Origin: Acanthornis magna
Lineage: Eukaryota > Chordata > Aves > Passeriformes > Acanthizidae
Length of the DNA: 64,000 nt
NCBI GenBank assembly: GCA_036785705.1
Contig: JAWUZG010000138.1
Location: 2,373,501 to 2,437,500, forward strand
Direction: 5' to 3'
Shown here: positions 9,314-21,458 of the stretch, one piece after another
Numbering within the stretch: position 1 is the first letter of the stretch
Layout of the letters: every line of letters begins with the position of its first letter
Program-made: the position numbers and the translations under genes
The notes under the pieces: model-generated
Seen by the model: only the letters and a program-made list of their open reading frames with translations
What the model was told of the DNA's origin: nothing
Database searches by the model: none

Positions 9314-12300
9314 CACAAGGTACAGCTGCAGGTGGGAAACGCTCGGCTGCAATGGACACTGAAGTTCTGGAGGTTATGGCTGAGAAAAATAAAGAAAAAA
9401 ATTAGAAAACTAGCAAGGCCCACTGAGCTGTGAGGTGGAAAACAATCCTTCTGCCTCAAATATCTGAGTAAAACTGGGAGTGTGAGGAGGATGTTCTCGT
9501 ACAACAGGGCTTGGAGTTCACTCACAAAAATCTGTCTCCTGTTCTGGAAGGCTGCACAAATCACACACTCATTCACAGTGGATTCTCCTCCTCCCACACA
9601 GCCCTCGTATCCATGATGGAACATGGAAACCGAGCCCACTCACGAGCTCCCTACACACCAACATATGTCTCCCTCACAGCACATCCCTGCAGCTCCTCAC
9701 CGACTCCTTCCGAGTGCCAAACTGCCGAAGCAAACTGCAGGGAAGAGCTTGGCACGAGGAAAATACAACTTCTGTTTTCAGGAAACTGCAGCTAAAAAGG
9801 GCACTTGCAGAAAAACAAAGCCACAAGAAAAATATTTCCCAACCTTGGCTTTAAAATGATATTTTTAAAACATCGACACTGCGGTGAAGATAAAGGTCAC
9901 GCAGAGCACCAAATCTCTCTCTCTCTCCAAGGAAGCTGATGCCTTCTGGAGCATCTTTGTAAAGGCTGTTGGCTTGAAGAAGAAATGGTTTTTCCTCCTG
10001 ATGGACAGTGGAGGGTGAGGTCTGTCAGAAGGGCAGCTTTTCCTGCTGTTTCCAGAGCCTGGCTGGCTCAGCAGCATGAGGCTCTGGAAAAGAGACACAT
10101 CCTGCATGGGATCCCCTGAGCAGTGCCTCTGCTCCAGAGAGCAGAACCACAGTGCCCTCAGCCCAGCAGGAATGGCTGAGCTCCCCTGGGGCTGGAGGTC
10201 AGCATCCCTCCATAGCATTTCCTGGTTTATTTACTCTGATTTTCTCTGTTTGCGGCTAATCCATTGCTGCCCTTTCTCACACGTTCCACAGTAAATCAGG
10301 AGAAAAAAGTGGAGAGAGGACCAGAAGAAGTCCAGATGAAGAGAAAGAACAGGGACTTTCTTTCTGGGCCAGAAAGCTCTGCAAAGCCCAGGGCACAATT
10401 GTGGCTGGTGTTGGCAACAAATGCCTGGGATCCCCTCTGTGTCTGAGAACCTCACGCTGCCTTGGAAACACATGGTAATTGGATAAATATGGACTGGTTT
10501 CCTCAAAAATCCAACAGCTGAGCAGGCTGCATGACTAACAGTAGCCAGCAGTGCACAAACAGCAGCTGGGGGAGCAGCCCTGGATGGCAACCTTTGGAAA
10601 CACGTTCAGAATGTGCAGCTCACGGCGAAAACATATGGTCAGGAGAGAACAAAACGTGTCCTTTAAAGGGCATTTCTGAAGATGGAGATGATTTGAGAAG
10701 GTATAAATAGTCTGGGTTTCTAAAGCAGGATTAGTTAAATGCAATCTTTGGTGGAACACAGCCAGCTCTTGCACATCCCCAGTGCATAGATAATTATGCA
10801 AATACCTTTGGAAGTAACACACGGTCCTTTTTAACCCCATGGTATTGGCAGGAAGGAGAAGGGGAGGGAACACAAAGTCCTCCTCTTGTTTTTCCCTCTT
10901 CCATGAAGTATAAAGAGAAATAAAAGTTGAGGGTGAAATCTCTGTGAGAAGGGCTCTCCAGTGAGTCCAGGAGTGCTGGACCTCAGATCACTGGGAGAGC
11001 AGAAGTCCAAGCCCTGGTCACTGCTGTCCCTGAGGAAACACCAGTGCCTGGCTGTCCCATCTGACTCTTTAGGCTGAAGAGACTCAGGAATTAGCAGAGG
11101 GCTAAAGCCCTTGCCAAGAATAATCCCAGGAAAAACAATCTTCTTTGTTTTCCCATGGAACAAAACGGCTCTGGGTTGATCCTTGTCCTTCCCAGGGTGT
11201 TGTGGAGCAGAAAGGCTTTACAAAATGAAGGCCTCGTTACCCTTGTAAAATCCTTGCTCACATCTGTTACTTTGGCTAACTAGAAAAGCATTCTGGGAAT
11301 GGCTCAGCTAAACTAGAGGTGAAAAACAAATGACATAATTGTAAAACAATTATTAGAAGCAGTAATCACACTGTGGGGCTCGTGGTTGGTTCCATCCGAT
11401 GCCTGTTCCTGTTGTGGTCTGTGGTGGTTGGTTAAGCACATTTGCTGTGCCTCACAGGAATGGAAACTCATAACAAACTAACAGCTTAAGAACCCTGGAT
11501 TTTTGCAATGAAGTGTCTTAGCCATACCATCGTGGAGATCATGTGCCTTAACGCCACACCAGGTCCTGGCAGGGGCTCTGGAGAGCAGGGTGGGCTCCCA
11601 GCTTGCCCCGAGCCCAGCAGGGCTCTCCCAGCCTCAGGAGTGATAAATGTGTGGTGTTATAAGCAACAGGATGCTCAGGATAAATAGACTTAACTCCTTA
11701 ACTGGTTTTAAATCACTCTAAAGCCATGGAAATTCACCTTCTCCTCATCTGTCACCAAGGCCTGGCCAGCCTGGAGGTGTCTGCTTGCTCTGTGACACAG
11801 CAGCCAGAGCCTGTGAGGGGCCAGGATGTGTCTGTTGTGATGGCTTGAAATTCCTTCCATCCTTTTGCTGATTCACAGCGTTTCCTTCTCCCTGGATGGA
11901 GGTTTGTTTCCATGCCTGTCAACTGCTAAGTGTGGCTTTGGGCCAGTGCTTTCGGGACAATTAAGATCCAGATGCAATCTAGCACTGATCTTAGTCTTAT
12001 TTTTAGGCATATAAAGAAGTCACCAGCACTAATCAAGCCTTTAAAATGAACCACGGGCTGTAAGTGCTTTATTAAGGCACAAAGAAAGTGGTTCTGTGTT
12101 AGGGAAGAACCAAGAGCTCTATTTAAATCCTAACCCTATCAGTAATTAAGCAGATGGTTAACTTTAAGCATCTGCTTAAGTCTAACTGAAGTCACATTAA
12201 AGAGTGGCTTTCAAAATAGCGATTCTATAGAAAGATCTGCGTGTGACAGTGACAAAATCTTGCTTTTTACTAAGAATTCCCTCCTCTGTTCTGGCAGTGC

Positions 12301-12358
12301 TTCAATTCCAGCAAGAGGGAGAAGGTGGCACAGATTCTCTGAAGGAACTGAGGACAGA
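9314..12358. other. Unique sequence, no gene seen
   Basis: Three kilobases without a recognised repeat or coding region. About 11930-12240 is AT-rich and contains a perfect inverted repeat described separately. A short CT run lies at 9917-9929. Open frames here are under 125 codons and show no family features. Confidence 0.45.
12146..12179. repeat. Perfect 11-bp inverted repeat (TTAAGCAGATG / CATCTGCTTAA)
   Basis: Arms at 12146-12156 and 12169-12179 pair perfectly around a 12-base spacer that itself contains GTTAAC. The words resemble an old amniote interspersed repeat rich in 'aagcatctgcttaa'-type motifs, so this is probably a relic rather than a functional hairpin. That family identification is a weak recollection. 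Confidence 0.6.
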
Positions 12359-12768
12359 TCCTGGAATCCCAGAGTGGTTTGGGTTGGGAGGGACCCCAAA
12401 GCCCATCCAGTTCCACCCCTGCCATGGCAGGGACACCTCCCACTGTCCCAGGCTGCTCCAAGCCCCAATGTCCAGCCTGGCCTTGGACACTGCCAGGGAT
12501 CCAGGGGCAGCCACAGCTTCTCTGGGCACCTGTGCCAGGGCCTCACCACCCTCACAGGAACAATTCCTCCCCAATATCCCATCCAGCCCTGTCCTCTGGC
12601 AGTGGGAAGCCATTCCCCCTTGTCCTGTGACTCCAGGCCCTTGTAAATTGTCCCTCTTGCTCTATTTTGAAGGCCCCTTTCAGGTCCTGGAAGGCCACAA
12701 CAAAGTCATCCCAGAGCCTTCTCTTCTCCAGGCTGCACAATCCCAATTTTCTCAGCCTTCCCAAGATG
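12359..12768 (-). mobile_element. CR1 LINE 3' end (subfamily B)
   Basis: The plus strand starts 'atcctggaatcccagagtgg', then 'tttgggttgggagggacc', 'ccacccctgccatggcaggg', 'ggcagccacagcttctctgg', and ends near 'gccttctcttctccaggctg'. This is over 400 bp of a CR1 3' end in antisense, reaching into the RT C-terminal coding part. Subfamily B is also seen at 45466, 55199 and in half of 59190-59470. Confidence 0.93.
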
Positions 12769-14097
12769 TCTTAACTCTGACCCCCCGCAGTGGGCATGTT
12801 CCTGGTAAGAAGCACAGATTCTGGGATATTTTATACATTCTTATTATTTTTGAATAAATATTTAATTAAAAGCTCCTTTCCATATGTTGTGATTAGAAAT
12901 TTTCTGTTTAGCCAACGCAAAATCAGCTGAAATTACACAATCTTTTTTTAAAAAATAACATAAATTTTTTATGTTTGTGAGCCTCAGACCAGGGAAGTAT
13001 GTTGGAAAAATTGAATTACTGCTAAAGGGGAATAAAAAGTACAGTTTAAAGTCCAGCTGTTCCAGGAAAGCTGCCTTGATTCCAGTGTCCCAAATTGCCT
13101 AGCAAAGTCAACATCTCTCAATAGCGAGTCTGTCTCTAATGACAATAGGTTACAGTATTTATCATTATTTAGGTTTGCTCAAACAGGTTTTATTTGGGGA
13201 AATTCTGTAATAACTACTGATATTAACCATCTTTAAAACTAGCACTACCAGTTGTGGCATCCTGGTATCCCTTTCCATGGAAAATCAGCATCCCCTGGAC
13301 AACTGCTTGGGTGTCCAGTTGTCCCAGTTTTTAAAGTGAAATAGTTCATCATAAACCTCTCAAGCCCCAGGTTCTCGAACCCTTTGATTAGGTGGGAATT
13401 TCACTGATCTTTAATTAAAGGGAGATCACTGCCTCTCTTTGGTGCAGAAGAGGCAGAGACAGCTTTTGGCAGCTCCACGGCCCTCAAGGCAAAAGGCAAA
13501 CAAAAGACATCAACATTTATTTATTTTGAGCCTGTGGGTTTGGGTTCAACCTCAGGGTTTTTTTCTGATGTCATTTGTGGTTTCTTTACCATGTGTGGTT
13601 GCAACCCCCCTGAAAACTCATGGAATATTTACTGCCTTCCTGTAGGGAAAGCTGGGGATCTGGCAGAGGCCAGGATTTACAGCAGAGTGAGCTCTCTCCT
13701 GCAGGCAAAGCAATTCCCATTTATTTACTCACTCCCTGCCTTCCATGGGAATAGTTACATTGGCAGATTTGATCCTCAGCTCTGCTTGCAGGAACACAGC
13801 TTTTATTGGGTTTTATCAAGGTTTATTTCATTTTATTTCTGCACCAAGCTCACCAAGGCCAAGCAAAGCAGTTCTGTGGTCAGATTAACCGGGTGTCGGG
13901 GTGATGGTACTGGAGGAGAGGATCTTGCTCCCTCCTCAGCCTCAGAAATTATTCCTATCCCTCCCTTGTGCCTGTTTTTCATAGGATCTTGCAGGAAGTT
14001 CTCTCTGCTTTTTCATTTGTCTGTTTTTGTAATCGAGTTTTAGCCACATTGGGTTCCTGATCTCACTTTTGGTACAAAGGTGGGAAGCACGGTGAGC
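12769..14097. other. AT-rich unique sequence, no gene seen
   Basis: 12800-13250 is AT-rich. A 169-codon open frame (13534-14043) has no recognisable domain or homology I know. Nothing else is supported. Confidence 0.45.
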
Positions 14098-14312
14098 AGA
14101 TGGGAATGGGAATGGGAATGGGGATGGGAATGGGATGTAGATGGGGAAGGGGATGGGGATGAAATGGGAATGGGAATGGGGATGGGGATGGGAATGGGAA
14201 CAGGAACGGGAATGGGGAATGGGAATGGGAACGGGAACGGGAAAGGGGATAGGGATGGGAATGGGAATGGGAATGGGAATGGGAACGGGGACGGGGACGG
14301 GGATGGGGACGC
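14098..14312. repeat. Imperfect GGGAAT/GGGGAT hexamer satellite
   Basis: The block is built of GGGAAT, GGGGAT, GGGAAC and GGGGAC units, with G runs of three or four about every six bases. It passes directly into the perfect pentamer array at 14313. The MG/NG-rich open frames across it are repeat artefacts. Confidence 0.95.
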
Positions 14313-14390
14313 AGATGGGATGGGATGGGATGGGATGGGATGGGATGGGATGGGATGGGATGGGATGGGATGGGATGGGATGGGATGGGG
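14313..14390. repeat. TGGGA pentanucleotide microsatellite
   Basis: About 15 perfect units of TGGGA. Regular GGG runs separated by two bases are compatible with G-quadruplex formation on the plus strand (known property of such sequence, not tested). Confidence 0.97.
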
Positions 14391-14393
14391 ATG

Positions 14394-16097
14394 CAGAGAT
14401 GAGTGGTTCTCCCCTCAGAGGGAAGGCAGGTGGTGACTGTTTTACTTCAGGAATCCTGGTCCAAATGTGAAGCTGTTACAGGAACAGAACTTCCATAAGC
14501 ACCTGGCCTGTGCCTTCAGGGCAAAGATTCCAAGCAGAGCAGTGATGTTTGTCCAAGCTGGCAGCTCCTCAAACCTCCCAGCCCTGTTCTCTGCAAACCC
14601 CTGGAGTTCAGTCACCCCTCAAGGAGCACTGCTGGAGGGAAAGCAGGCCTAGCTGGAGCCGAGCCTTCCAGCTGGAGCCAAGGAGAGTGACCACATCCTC
14701 CTGCACGTGGCCAGCACTGCTGGGGGCAGCCTTGGGGCCAAGGTCTCTGTGGCCAGGGCTGTCTCTGGGGAGGAGACAGTGACGAAAGGCACAGGAAGGT
14801 GAGCTACAGGTGCCATCGAGCAAGATGTGTGGGATGCAGCAAAGCCAGGCTCACCACAGCACCCCGTGCGAGGCCTCTCTCCAGCACCCACCTGGGAAAT
14901 GAGCATGCAGTGGGTTAAGGGCTGAAGGGAAATTGAAATGAAAGCACATTGGTATGGAGCAATCCCATGGACAGACACCCGGAGTGATAATTCCACACCA
15001 AATGTGTCTCCCTGTGCTGCTCTGGACTCCTTGCAAGGTCCACAGAGACACACACTGTGAGCCCATGCTGCTGCTCCTCTGAGACCCACAACACACCACC
15101 AAGGCCAGCTGCAGGTATGAGGACATCCTTCGTCCTCCCTGCTGACTCTGAAAGGCCCCCAGATCTTGGGGGATCTCACCTGTTTTTCAGAATGAAAAAC
15201 TGGGAGAAGGAAGGGCAGAAGTTCCCTGAACAAGTGGCTCTTGAAGATACAAGAACTGTGACATGTGCAGGACATTTCCCAATGCAGAGAAGGTATTTTT
15301 TCTCCTCCCTTTCCCTGTTCTTCTCTCCATCTGCTCCCCCTTCAGTGATGTGGTGAGCTGCTGTCCAGATGGTGCTGACACACTGCAGTGCCTTCAGTCC
15401 AGATGCAAAGCCTGTCCCCTGAGGAAGGTGACTCCCTCTGCACCAGGAGCTGCAAAACTTCCCGGGGAGGCACTTCTGGAGAGGGGCCTTGGCTCCTGGG
15501 CTCCTTGGCTCGGGGAGGAGCAGCCTGGGCAGGAGGTGATGTCAGCTAAAACTCCTCTACAGCACCTACAGCTGCTTTGAAAAATTCCGAATCCAAAAAC
15601 CAAATCCTGGACTGTTACTCCAAGTCTTTGTCAAAGACAAAACAACTGCAGGTCCTGAAAGTCCTGAGTGTGTGAAGCTGCTCTGGGGGAAGCGTGAGGG
15701 GCTTGGGGTGAGCAGTGAGAGAGGGGGGCACCCTTTGGCCCTGCTCACACCCAATATTCCCTCCAACACCCACGGGTGTGCTCCAGTACAGCCAGGGTGA
15801 CACTGTCCTGTGCCAGCCCTGCTCTCCAGATCCCTGAAAGAGGCAGGTGTCACCTGCACTGACACACAGCTGGGGACAGAGCCACAGCCCCCCCAGAGCC
15901 TCTGGGGGTCCTCTGAGACCTTCCTCCACTCCCTTGTTCCCAAGGCCCACCTCCCTCTCAGGGCTTGGAAGGCTCCAGCTGCTTTCCTCGTGCAAAATGT
16001 TGGGAACTCAGAGTGCTGCTGGCCACTGCATTACCCTGGCACCCTGGGGAGACCCCTGACCTCCTCACACCTCCTGTGTTGTGACAACAATGCCATG
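14394..16097. other. Unique sequence, no gene seen
   Basis: Ordinary mid-GC sequence. A 208-codon minus-strand frame (14649-15275) has no recognisable domain. No repeats identified. Confidence 0.45.
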
Positions 16098-16637
16098 CTG
16101 CTGAGGCCTGATGATTTTTGCCTTTTTCATATACCCTTTTCTATATTTTATATACCCTTTTCGTATTTTCTGTACCCTTTATACGTTTTTTGTACCCTTA
16201 GTCTAAACACTTGTAATCTTTGTAGTCTGATATTCCAGCTTAGTTTTGGGGTTCTGCAAGGCAGAAAGATCAAATATTCACAATAGGAGGCCAGAGAACT
16301 CTGTGCTATCAAAAACTTGAGGTTTCAACCTTGGTTGAAGCCTTCTCTCTGGAACATATTTTGTAAACTGGGTTCTAGCCTCATTTGAAGGGGGTGGTCT
16401 TTAAAAGAAAGGGACATTACTTCATCTATTAAGCTTCTTACTGGGGAATCCTAGACAGATAGGCTAATTCGCAAAGTCCATAAAACTGTATATTCATTAG
16501 GTGGTGTGTGCATCTTGGTGTGTTCCACCTTGAAGAGCTGTGCAGCTCAGATCCAATTAAATACTGAGGTAAAACCCTTTTTCCCCTTTAACCATGCCTT
16601 CCTCACAATTCTATGACCACCCAAAAGACAACACTGC
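16098..16637 (+). mobile_element. Solo LTR of an endogenous retrovirus with 4-bp target duplication
   Basis: The proposed LTR is 16102-16633 (532 bp), starting TGAGGCCTGATG and ending GACAACA, with CTGC on both sides (16098-16101, 16634-16637). Its 5' part holds degenerate 'ataccctttt'-type repeats. A TATA-like 'cataaaa' (16479-16485) is followed 71 bp later by ATTAAA (16556-16561), the arrangement expected for U3-R of an LTR. No coding region is attached, so a solo LTR left by LTR-LTR recombination is the likely explanation. The ends were chosen to give TG...CA and the duplication and could be off. Confidence 0.68.
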
Positions 16638-19128
16638 CAAAAAGTGCTCTGCATATGGCACTGTGTGCCCAGGGCTGTGCCCAGTGCCTGCCAGCCAGGG
16701 GCAAGGAACAGATAAACCGGGGACAACTTTCTCCCTTTCAGCTTCCTTCCCCAGGCTCTTTTCTGGGGCATTTCCCTTTGGAGGAAGAGATTTATTTCTC
16801 CAAAATGGGGCTGGGGAAATTCTACCAAATGCAAGGTCTCATTTCACGTGGCCATTTCCCAGTTCCATGCCCAGGCTCCCCTCCCTTCAGCACTACATTT
16901 CTTTAGCATCATACCTATTTATTCTGGTTTCTTTACTCAGATCATGTCCAGCTGCAGCTTTAAATGTAGGAAAGACAATTCCACCGGAGAAATGCAGCTT
17001 CTTGAAGAAATGCACATAAAGAGCTGAGACTCTGTGGTAGGTCATGTCTGCCATTGTGTAAATGTGGGAAATGATGTGACAAATGATGTGACAAATGAAG
17101 TCTGCTATTTATCCTGTGAGTCCCAGGGACACCCAGCAGTGGGGATGGTGGGGCAATGTGGATTCTCCCTGCCTGGAGGGGCTGGGCTGGTGTCATGCTG
17201 GGAGGCACTGCTGGCTCCTTTTCTCTCTACAGACTCATCTCCCTGCTTGTTAATGCTGAGCTGAACTAAACTGGGGCACTGACCAGCCGAAGCTTTTCCC
17301 ATCCTGGATCCTTCCCACATTTTGGCTGACACAGGACAGCACCAGCGTGGCAATGCTGAGGCTGCATGTGCTGGATGAAGCACTGAAAGCCCCCAGGCTC
17401 AGAAAAACCAGGCTGCACAGATGGCTGGGAGCTGAAATCAGCTTACCAAGGGCTCATGTCATTTGCTGATGTCATTTGCTGTCATAAAAACCATATTTCA
17501 GCTGGGGTCCTCCTGCAGCAGGTGGTTGGTTTGTGGTGCAGAGCGGTGCCAGCCCAGCTGCAGGTGCAGAGCAAATCCCTGTCCCTGCCAGGGGACACTG
17601 CCCAGCCAGGTGTGTGCCCTGCTGCTGGCTCAGGGCACGGGGCTGGGGAAAACAGACTACACAGTACCAGGTGTGGACAAAAAAATCATTTCAGGGATTA
17701 TACAGCAGGAAACATTTTGATAGAAGTGTAAAATCAGCATCCTTGAAGGCAAGGGGCTGCCCCGGATCTGAGGCAACATCTGTGGCAGGGAGAGGGTCTG
17801 GGCTGAGAGCTGCTCCCCCTCTGCTCAGTGGTTCCTGTGCTCAGATTCGGTGCGAGTTTCAGCTGAGAGCAGCTCCTGTGCAAGCCCTGCAGGCTGGGCT
17901 GCCCTGGGCACTGCCAGCCCTGCTCCTCTGGGCCCTGCCAGGCCACCTCTGCCACCATGCCAGGAGCTGGGCAGTCCCTCTTGCAGGGGACGTGTCTCAC
18001 TTGGGACACCCAGAGTGCGTTTCCCAGGCTCAGCCCATCCCATAGGCTGGAACATCCATCCTTCCTGGGACAGCCACACTTTCCTGCATTACTCTGCTGC
18101 TCATCACCCAAACCTCCTTGGCAAAGCCACCCAGGAATGCCCACCTCAGCCCAGCCAGGGCTCACAGAGCCTGCTAGCCCCAGTGCTGCAGGGCACCAAG
18201 CGCTGGTGTCTCCCAGCTGCTCTCCAGCAGAGCAGTCCCACCCTGTGGTCCTCTCTGCCATGGCCCAAGAGCCAGGAGGGTGCTGTGGTAGCCGCAGAGA
18301 GGTGGGCGGGGGTCTCTGGGGACCCTCCTCGTCACCTTGTCCCCAGGAAAAGGCAGTGCTGGCCCCTGCACCTGATGGAGACAGCCCTGCCCTGCTGAGC
18401 AGGAGCTCAGCTCCAAAAGGCTGGAGTCACTGCTGTGCCTTTTCCATCATGAAAGTCCATTGCAAGTCTGATCTCCTCTCCCTCTCGTTGTCCCAAACCT
18501 TTCCCAAAGGGACACTGGAGGGATGTCTGCAGCCCTGACACCCAGGAACGAGTCCCCCAGCATGGAGCAGTCCCTCCAAAGCACTCAGACTGTGCCAGAG
18601 CCCCTGATCCAGCCCAGGCAGTGCCCAGGCAGTGCCCAGGGGCTGAGCTGAGCCCTGCAGGGCAGCAGGGCCACAGAACAGATCCTGCCTGGAGCCAGGG
18701 GCTGGGGCAAGGAGTGTCAGCTTGGATCAGTGGTTCAGGGACACAGCTCCTGTGTGGAATAGTGGTCTCATTCCCACAGAAGGGTCCTGATCCCCTGCCT
18801 TGTTGTGCCAGGGTGCAGGATAACCCCACAAACCCTCGCCCTGCTGCCTGTCTCACACAGGCTGCAAGAAGATTTTCTGAGAGTGCACAGAACCGCCTCC
18901 CACCCTCTGCAACCACAGCCTGCAGCTTCCAGTTCTCGCCTCAAATGTCACCGAGTTTTCCTGCAGTTTAATATTTTGATCAGGTTTCTTTGCTGGGAGA
19001 GGCTCTGGCAGTGATTCACGGCGATTTGGGAATCTCTCCTGCCAGTCCCCACCTGCGCACACACAGGTAAGAAGGTTCCCTATTTCCTGCTCTTCCTGCT
19101 GCTCCCCCAAGTGATGCAGGCAGGAGGG
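16638..19128. other. Unique sequence, no gene seen
   Basis: No transposon recognised. Minor local repeats include 'atgatgtgacaa' twice near 17072-17096. Several open frames of 160-193 codons between 17500 and 18900 overlap each other on both strands in GC-rich sequence and show no domain, so I leave them out. Confidence 0.45.
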
Positions 19129-19694
19129 ACAGTGTTGGAAATTATACAAAGTTTAAAAATTTTTTATATAACTTTAGTCAGGGGGTTTGTTCGCCTTTGC
19201 CCCGGGGGAAGGGAATTGAAGATTCTTTTCAGGGGAATGTTTCACCACTGAGGCCTCATGAGCTTAACATCTCAATAGACTGGGAGGTGCCAGAGGATGC
19301 ACAAGAGATAAACGAGCATCAACCCCAAGCATCACCCCTGGCAGGGTCAGAGCTGCCTGGTCTGGGAAAAGAGAGATAAGAGAACCAAGAATGAAAACCT
19401 AATTAACATCTAAGATGATGAGATCGATAACCAAGAGGAAACCAAATACTAAGAACTGTGTAACTTGGGACCAATGGATGTTGAACCAATGCATTTCTCT
19501 GGGTTTTGACTGTATAGGTATGTGAAAAATCCAGTAATATTCATGTGTCATGGAGTGATTTTCTCTGCACAATGTGGGCAATGTGCAGATGAAATGATTT
19601 CTATTGCACATCCTGGCTGCAACGGTCTGGATTTTCTTACACTAAAAATGTTGTTGGAGAATTTTTGTTTTTCCCGCAGTTTTGGTGACAACAG
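19129..19694 (+). mobile_element. Probable solo LTR with 4-bp target duplication
   Basis: The proposed LTR is 19133-19690 (558 bp), TGTTGGAAATT to TTGGTGACA, flanked by ACAG at 19129-19132 and 19691-19694. A weak TATA-like 'gtatagg' lies near 19513 and a 'ttttcttacactaaaaatg' stretch comes near the end. The base texture and ends are those of an avian ERV LTR. An alternative is that the LTR continues a few bases and the following sequence is its own leader. Orientation comes from the TATA-to-end order. Confidence 0.6.
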
Positions 19695-19978
19695 GATGAG
19701 GAGAGGGGAACATCCCATGGGAAGGCAGCACTCAATTCACAGGGAGTCGTGGCTCCTTGTCCTGCTGAGAGGAACAAGAGGAAGATGTCTTTACAAACAA
19801 ACTGAGTTCTGCTGGTAGATAAGGCCAGATACTGATAGGGGAAAGAAGCAATGGAGGAACCATAAATTCCATAGGAATTCCATTAATTGACACAGACTGT
19901 TACTCACCCAAGGATGTGTTAAATCCCTGGACTTAGAGAAAAAGAAAAGAGACAGAAAAAAACCAAAAGGTGGGGGAA
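19695..19978 (+). mobile_element. Likely internal 3' remnant of an endogenous retrovirus
   Basis: The stretch between two unlike LTRs ends in a purine-rich run 'aaccaaaaggtgggggaa' (19961-19978) immediately before a TG start. That resembles a retroviral polypurine tract next to a 3' LTR. The preceding ~150 bp may be the end of the viral genome, but frames are short and broken, and I do not assign a protein. The first ~120 bp could be ordinary host sequence. Confidence 0.45.
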
Positions 19979-20232
19979 TGTACATTAGAAGGGACTCTGT
20001 ATTAGGTGATTTGGGAATTCTGTATCTCTTGAGTACCTCAGCCAAAGGGGAAAGAGAGAGGGAACTGTGGCAGGGAAATTAGGATAAGAAGAGGCTACAT
20101 CCTCTAGCAATCTGAGAGACCCCATGGGAAATGCCCATGGCCTCTCCCTTTATTCATGAATGAAGTCACAGGACTCCTCTGTCTCCTTTTTGTACGTAAA
20201 CCTCTGGTGTTTGTGGATTTATTTTCCTGACA
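19979..20232 (+). mobile_element. Probable second, unrelated LTR (3' LTR remnant)
   Basis: It begins TGTACATTAGAAGG right after the purine tract and ends about 'ttttcctgaca' (20232). It does not resemble the neighbouring LTR at 19133-19690. No matching short duplication was found at its ends, as expected for the 3' end of a truncated provirus. Boundaries are approximate. Confidence 0.5.
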
Positions 20233-21175
20233 CTGCTCTGCACAGGACACCTGTGAGAGGCAGGAAAGCCTTGCAGGGAGAAAGCTGTGCTGCCATTCCA
20301 GGCCCTGGAGAGACGGGAGAGGGGCACTACGGACATAGGGAGCCCTCAGGTGCTGCCCACAGTCAAAGGAGACTTCTCTTCCCACATTCAGGCCTGGTCT
20401 CAGGGACTTGGGCACTGCTGCTGAGTTCTGCACCTAATTTTATATGCACAGATTTTATATGCCTCTCAATTTTTAGGGGCAATTATGAAGTTATTAATTT
20501 AGTAAGTTATTGCTATTTATTAATCTCTACAGACCTTGTAGATTCATGTCATTAGTATAATTTTTTTTTAATCTCACCTGACTTTTGGTTTCCCAGCTCC
20601 TGGATTTTACACATTTTTGAGCAAAAGAACAAGTGATTTACATTTGTCCCTTTTAATGCTGATAAATGGCTCTTGTTGGGCTAAGGAGCAATGAGGGGGA
20701 GAGATACAAGATCAAACAGATCTTATCTGATCACAAATCTGTTCAGTCTGCAAATTAGGAGAGGGTGCTGAAGATGTTCCTTAGCCCACCAGGAGACAGG
20801 AAAACGATGGTTTTAGAGTGGGAGAGGGCAGGAAGGGAAGGGACAGTGGATGGCAGTGTGTGATGGCCTCAGTGTCACACTGTGAGCCAGAGGGGTCACA
20901 GGGCAGCATCCCCTGGCACCCGGTGTGGGGAGCTGGCAGGACCTGGGCTTTTTCCTATATTTTTTCCAATTTTCCAATTTTCTCATTTTCCAGTGGGATG
21001 TTCTGCATTCCACGAGTGAAGCAATGGATGGTGATCCCTTAGCTCCTGACCGGGATGCAGAGGCTGGGGCTGGCTCAAATAAAGGTGGGGGATGAAAGCA
21101 CCACAATGCCACAGAGCTGTTCCCTCCCTCCATCCATAACAGAGCTGTGCAGGGCTAGGATTCAGGGCTGCCCTA
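20233..21175. other. Unique sequence, no gene seen
   Basis: No recognised repeats apart from T tracts near 20560. No coding evidence. Confidence 0.45.
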
Positions 21176-21458
21176 CTTCCCAGGAAAATCCCACTGCTTC
21201 CCAGAGCTTCCCACTGCTTCCCACGAACATCCCACTGCTTCCCAGGAACACCCCACTGCTTCCCAGGAACATCCCACTGCTTCCCAGAGCTTCCCACTGC
21301 TTCCCGGGAACACCACGCTACTTTCCAGGAGCATCCCTCTGCTTCCCAGGAACATCTCACTGCTTCCCAGAGCTTCCCACTGCTTCCCGGGGACATCCCA
21401 CTGTTTCCCAGGGACATCCCACTATTTCCCAGGAGCATCCCAATGCTTCCCAGAGCTC
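21176..21458. repeat. 21-bp minisatellite with shorter unit variants
   Basis: Roughly thirteen units of the pattern 'actgcttcccaggaacatcc', mixed with shorter units in which 'gagcttcc' replaces 'ggaacatcc'. Because 21 is divisible by three, frames stay open on both strands and produce long low-complexity translations. These are not genes. Confidence 0.93.

Noticed and set aside
19133..20232. A complete provirus with paired LTRs
   Set aside because: The two LTR-like units are unrelated and only about 290 bp lie between them; no gag, pol or env frame is present.
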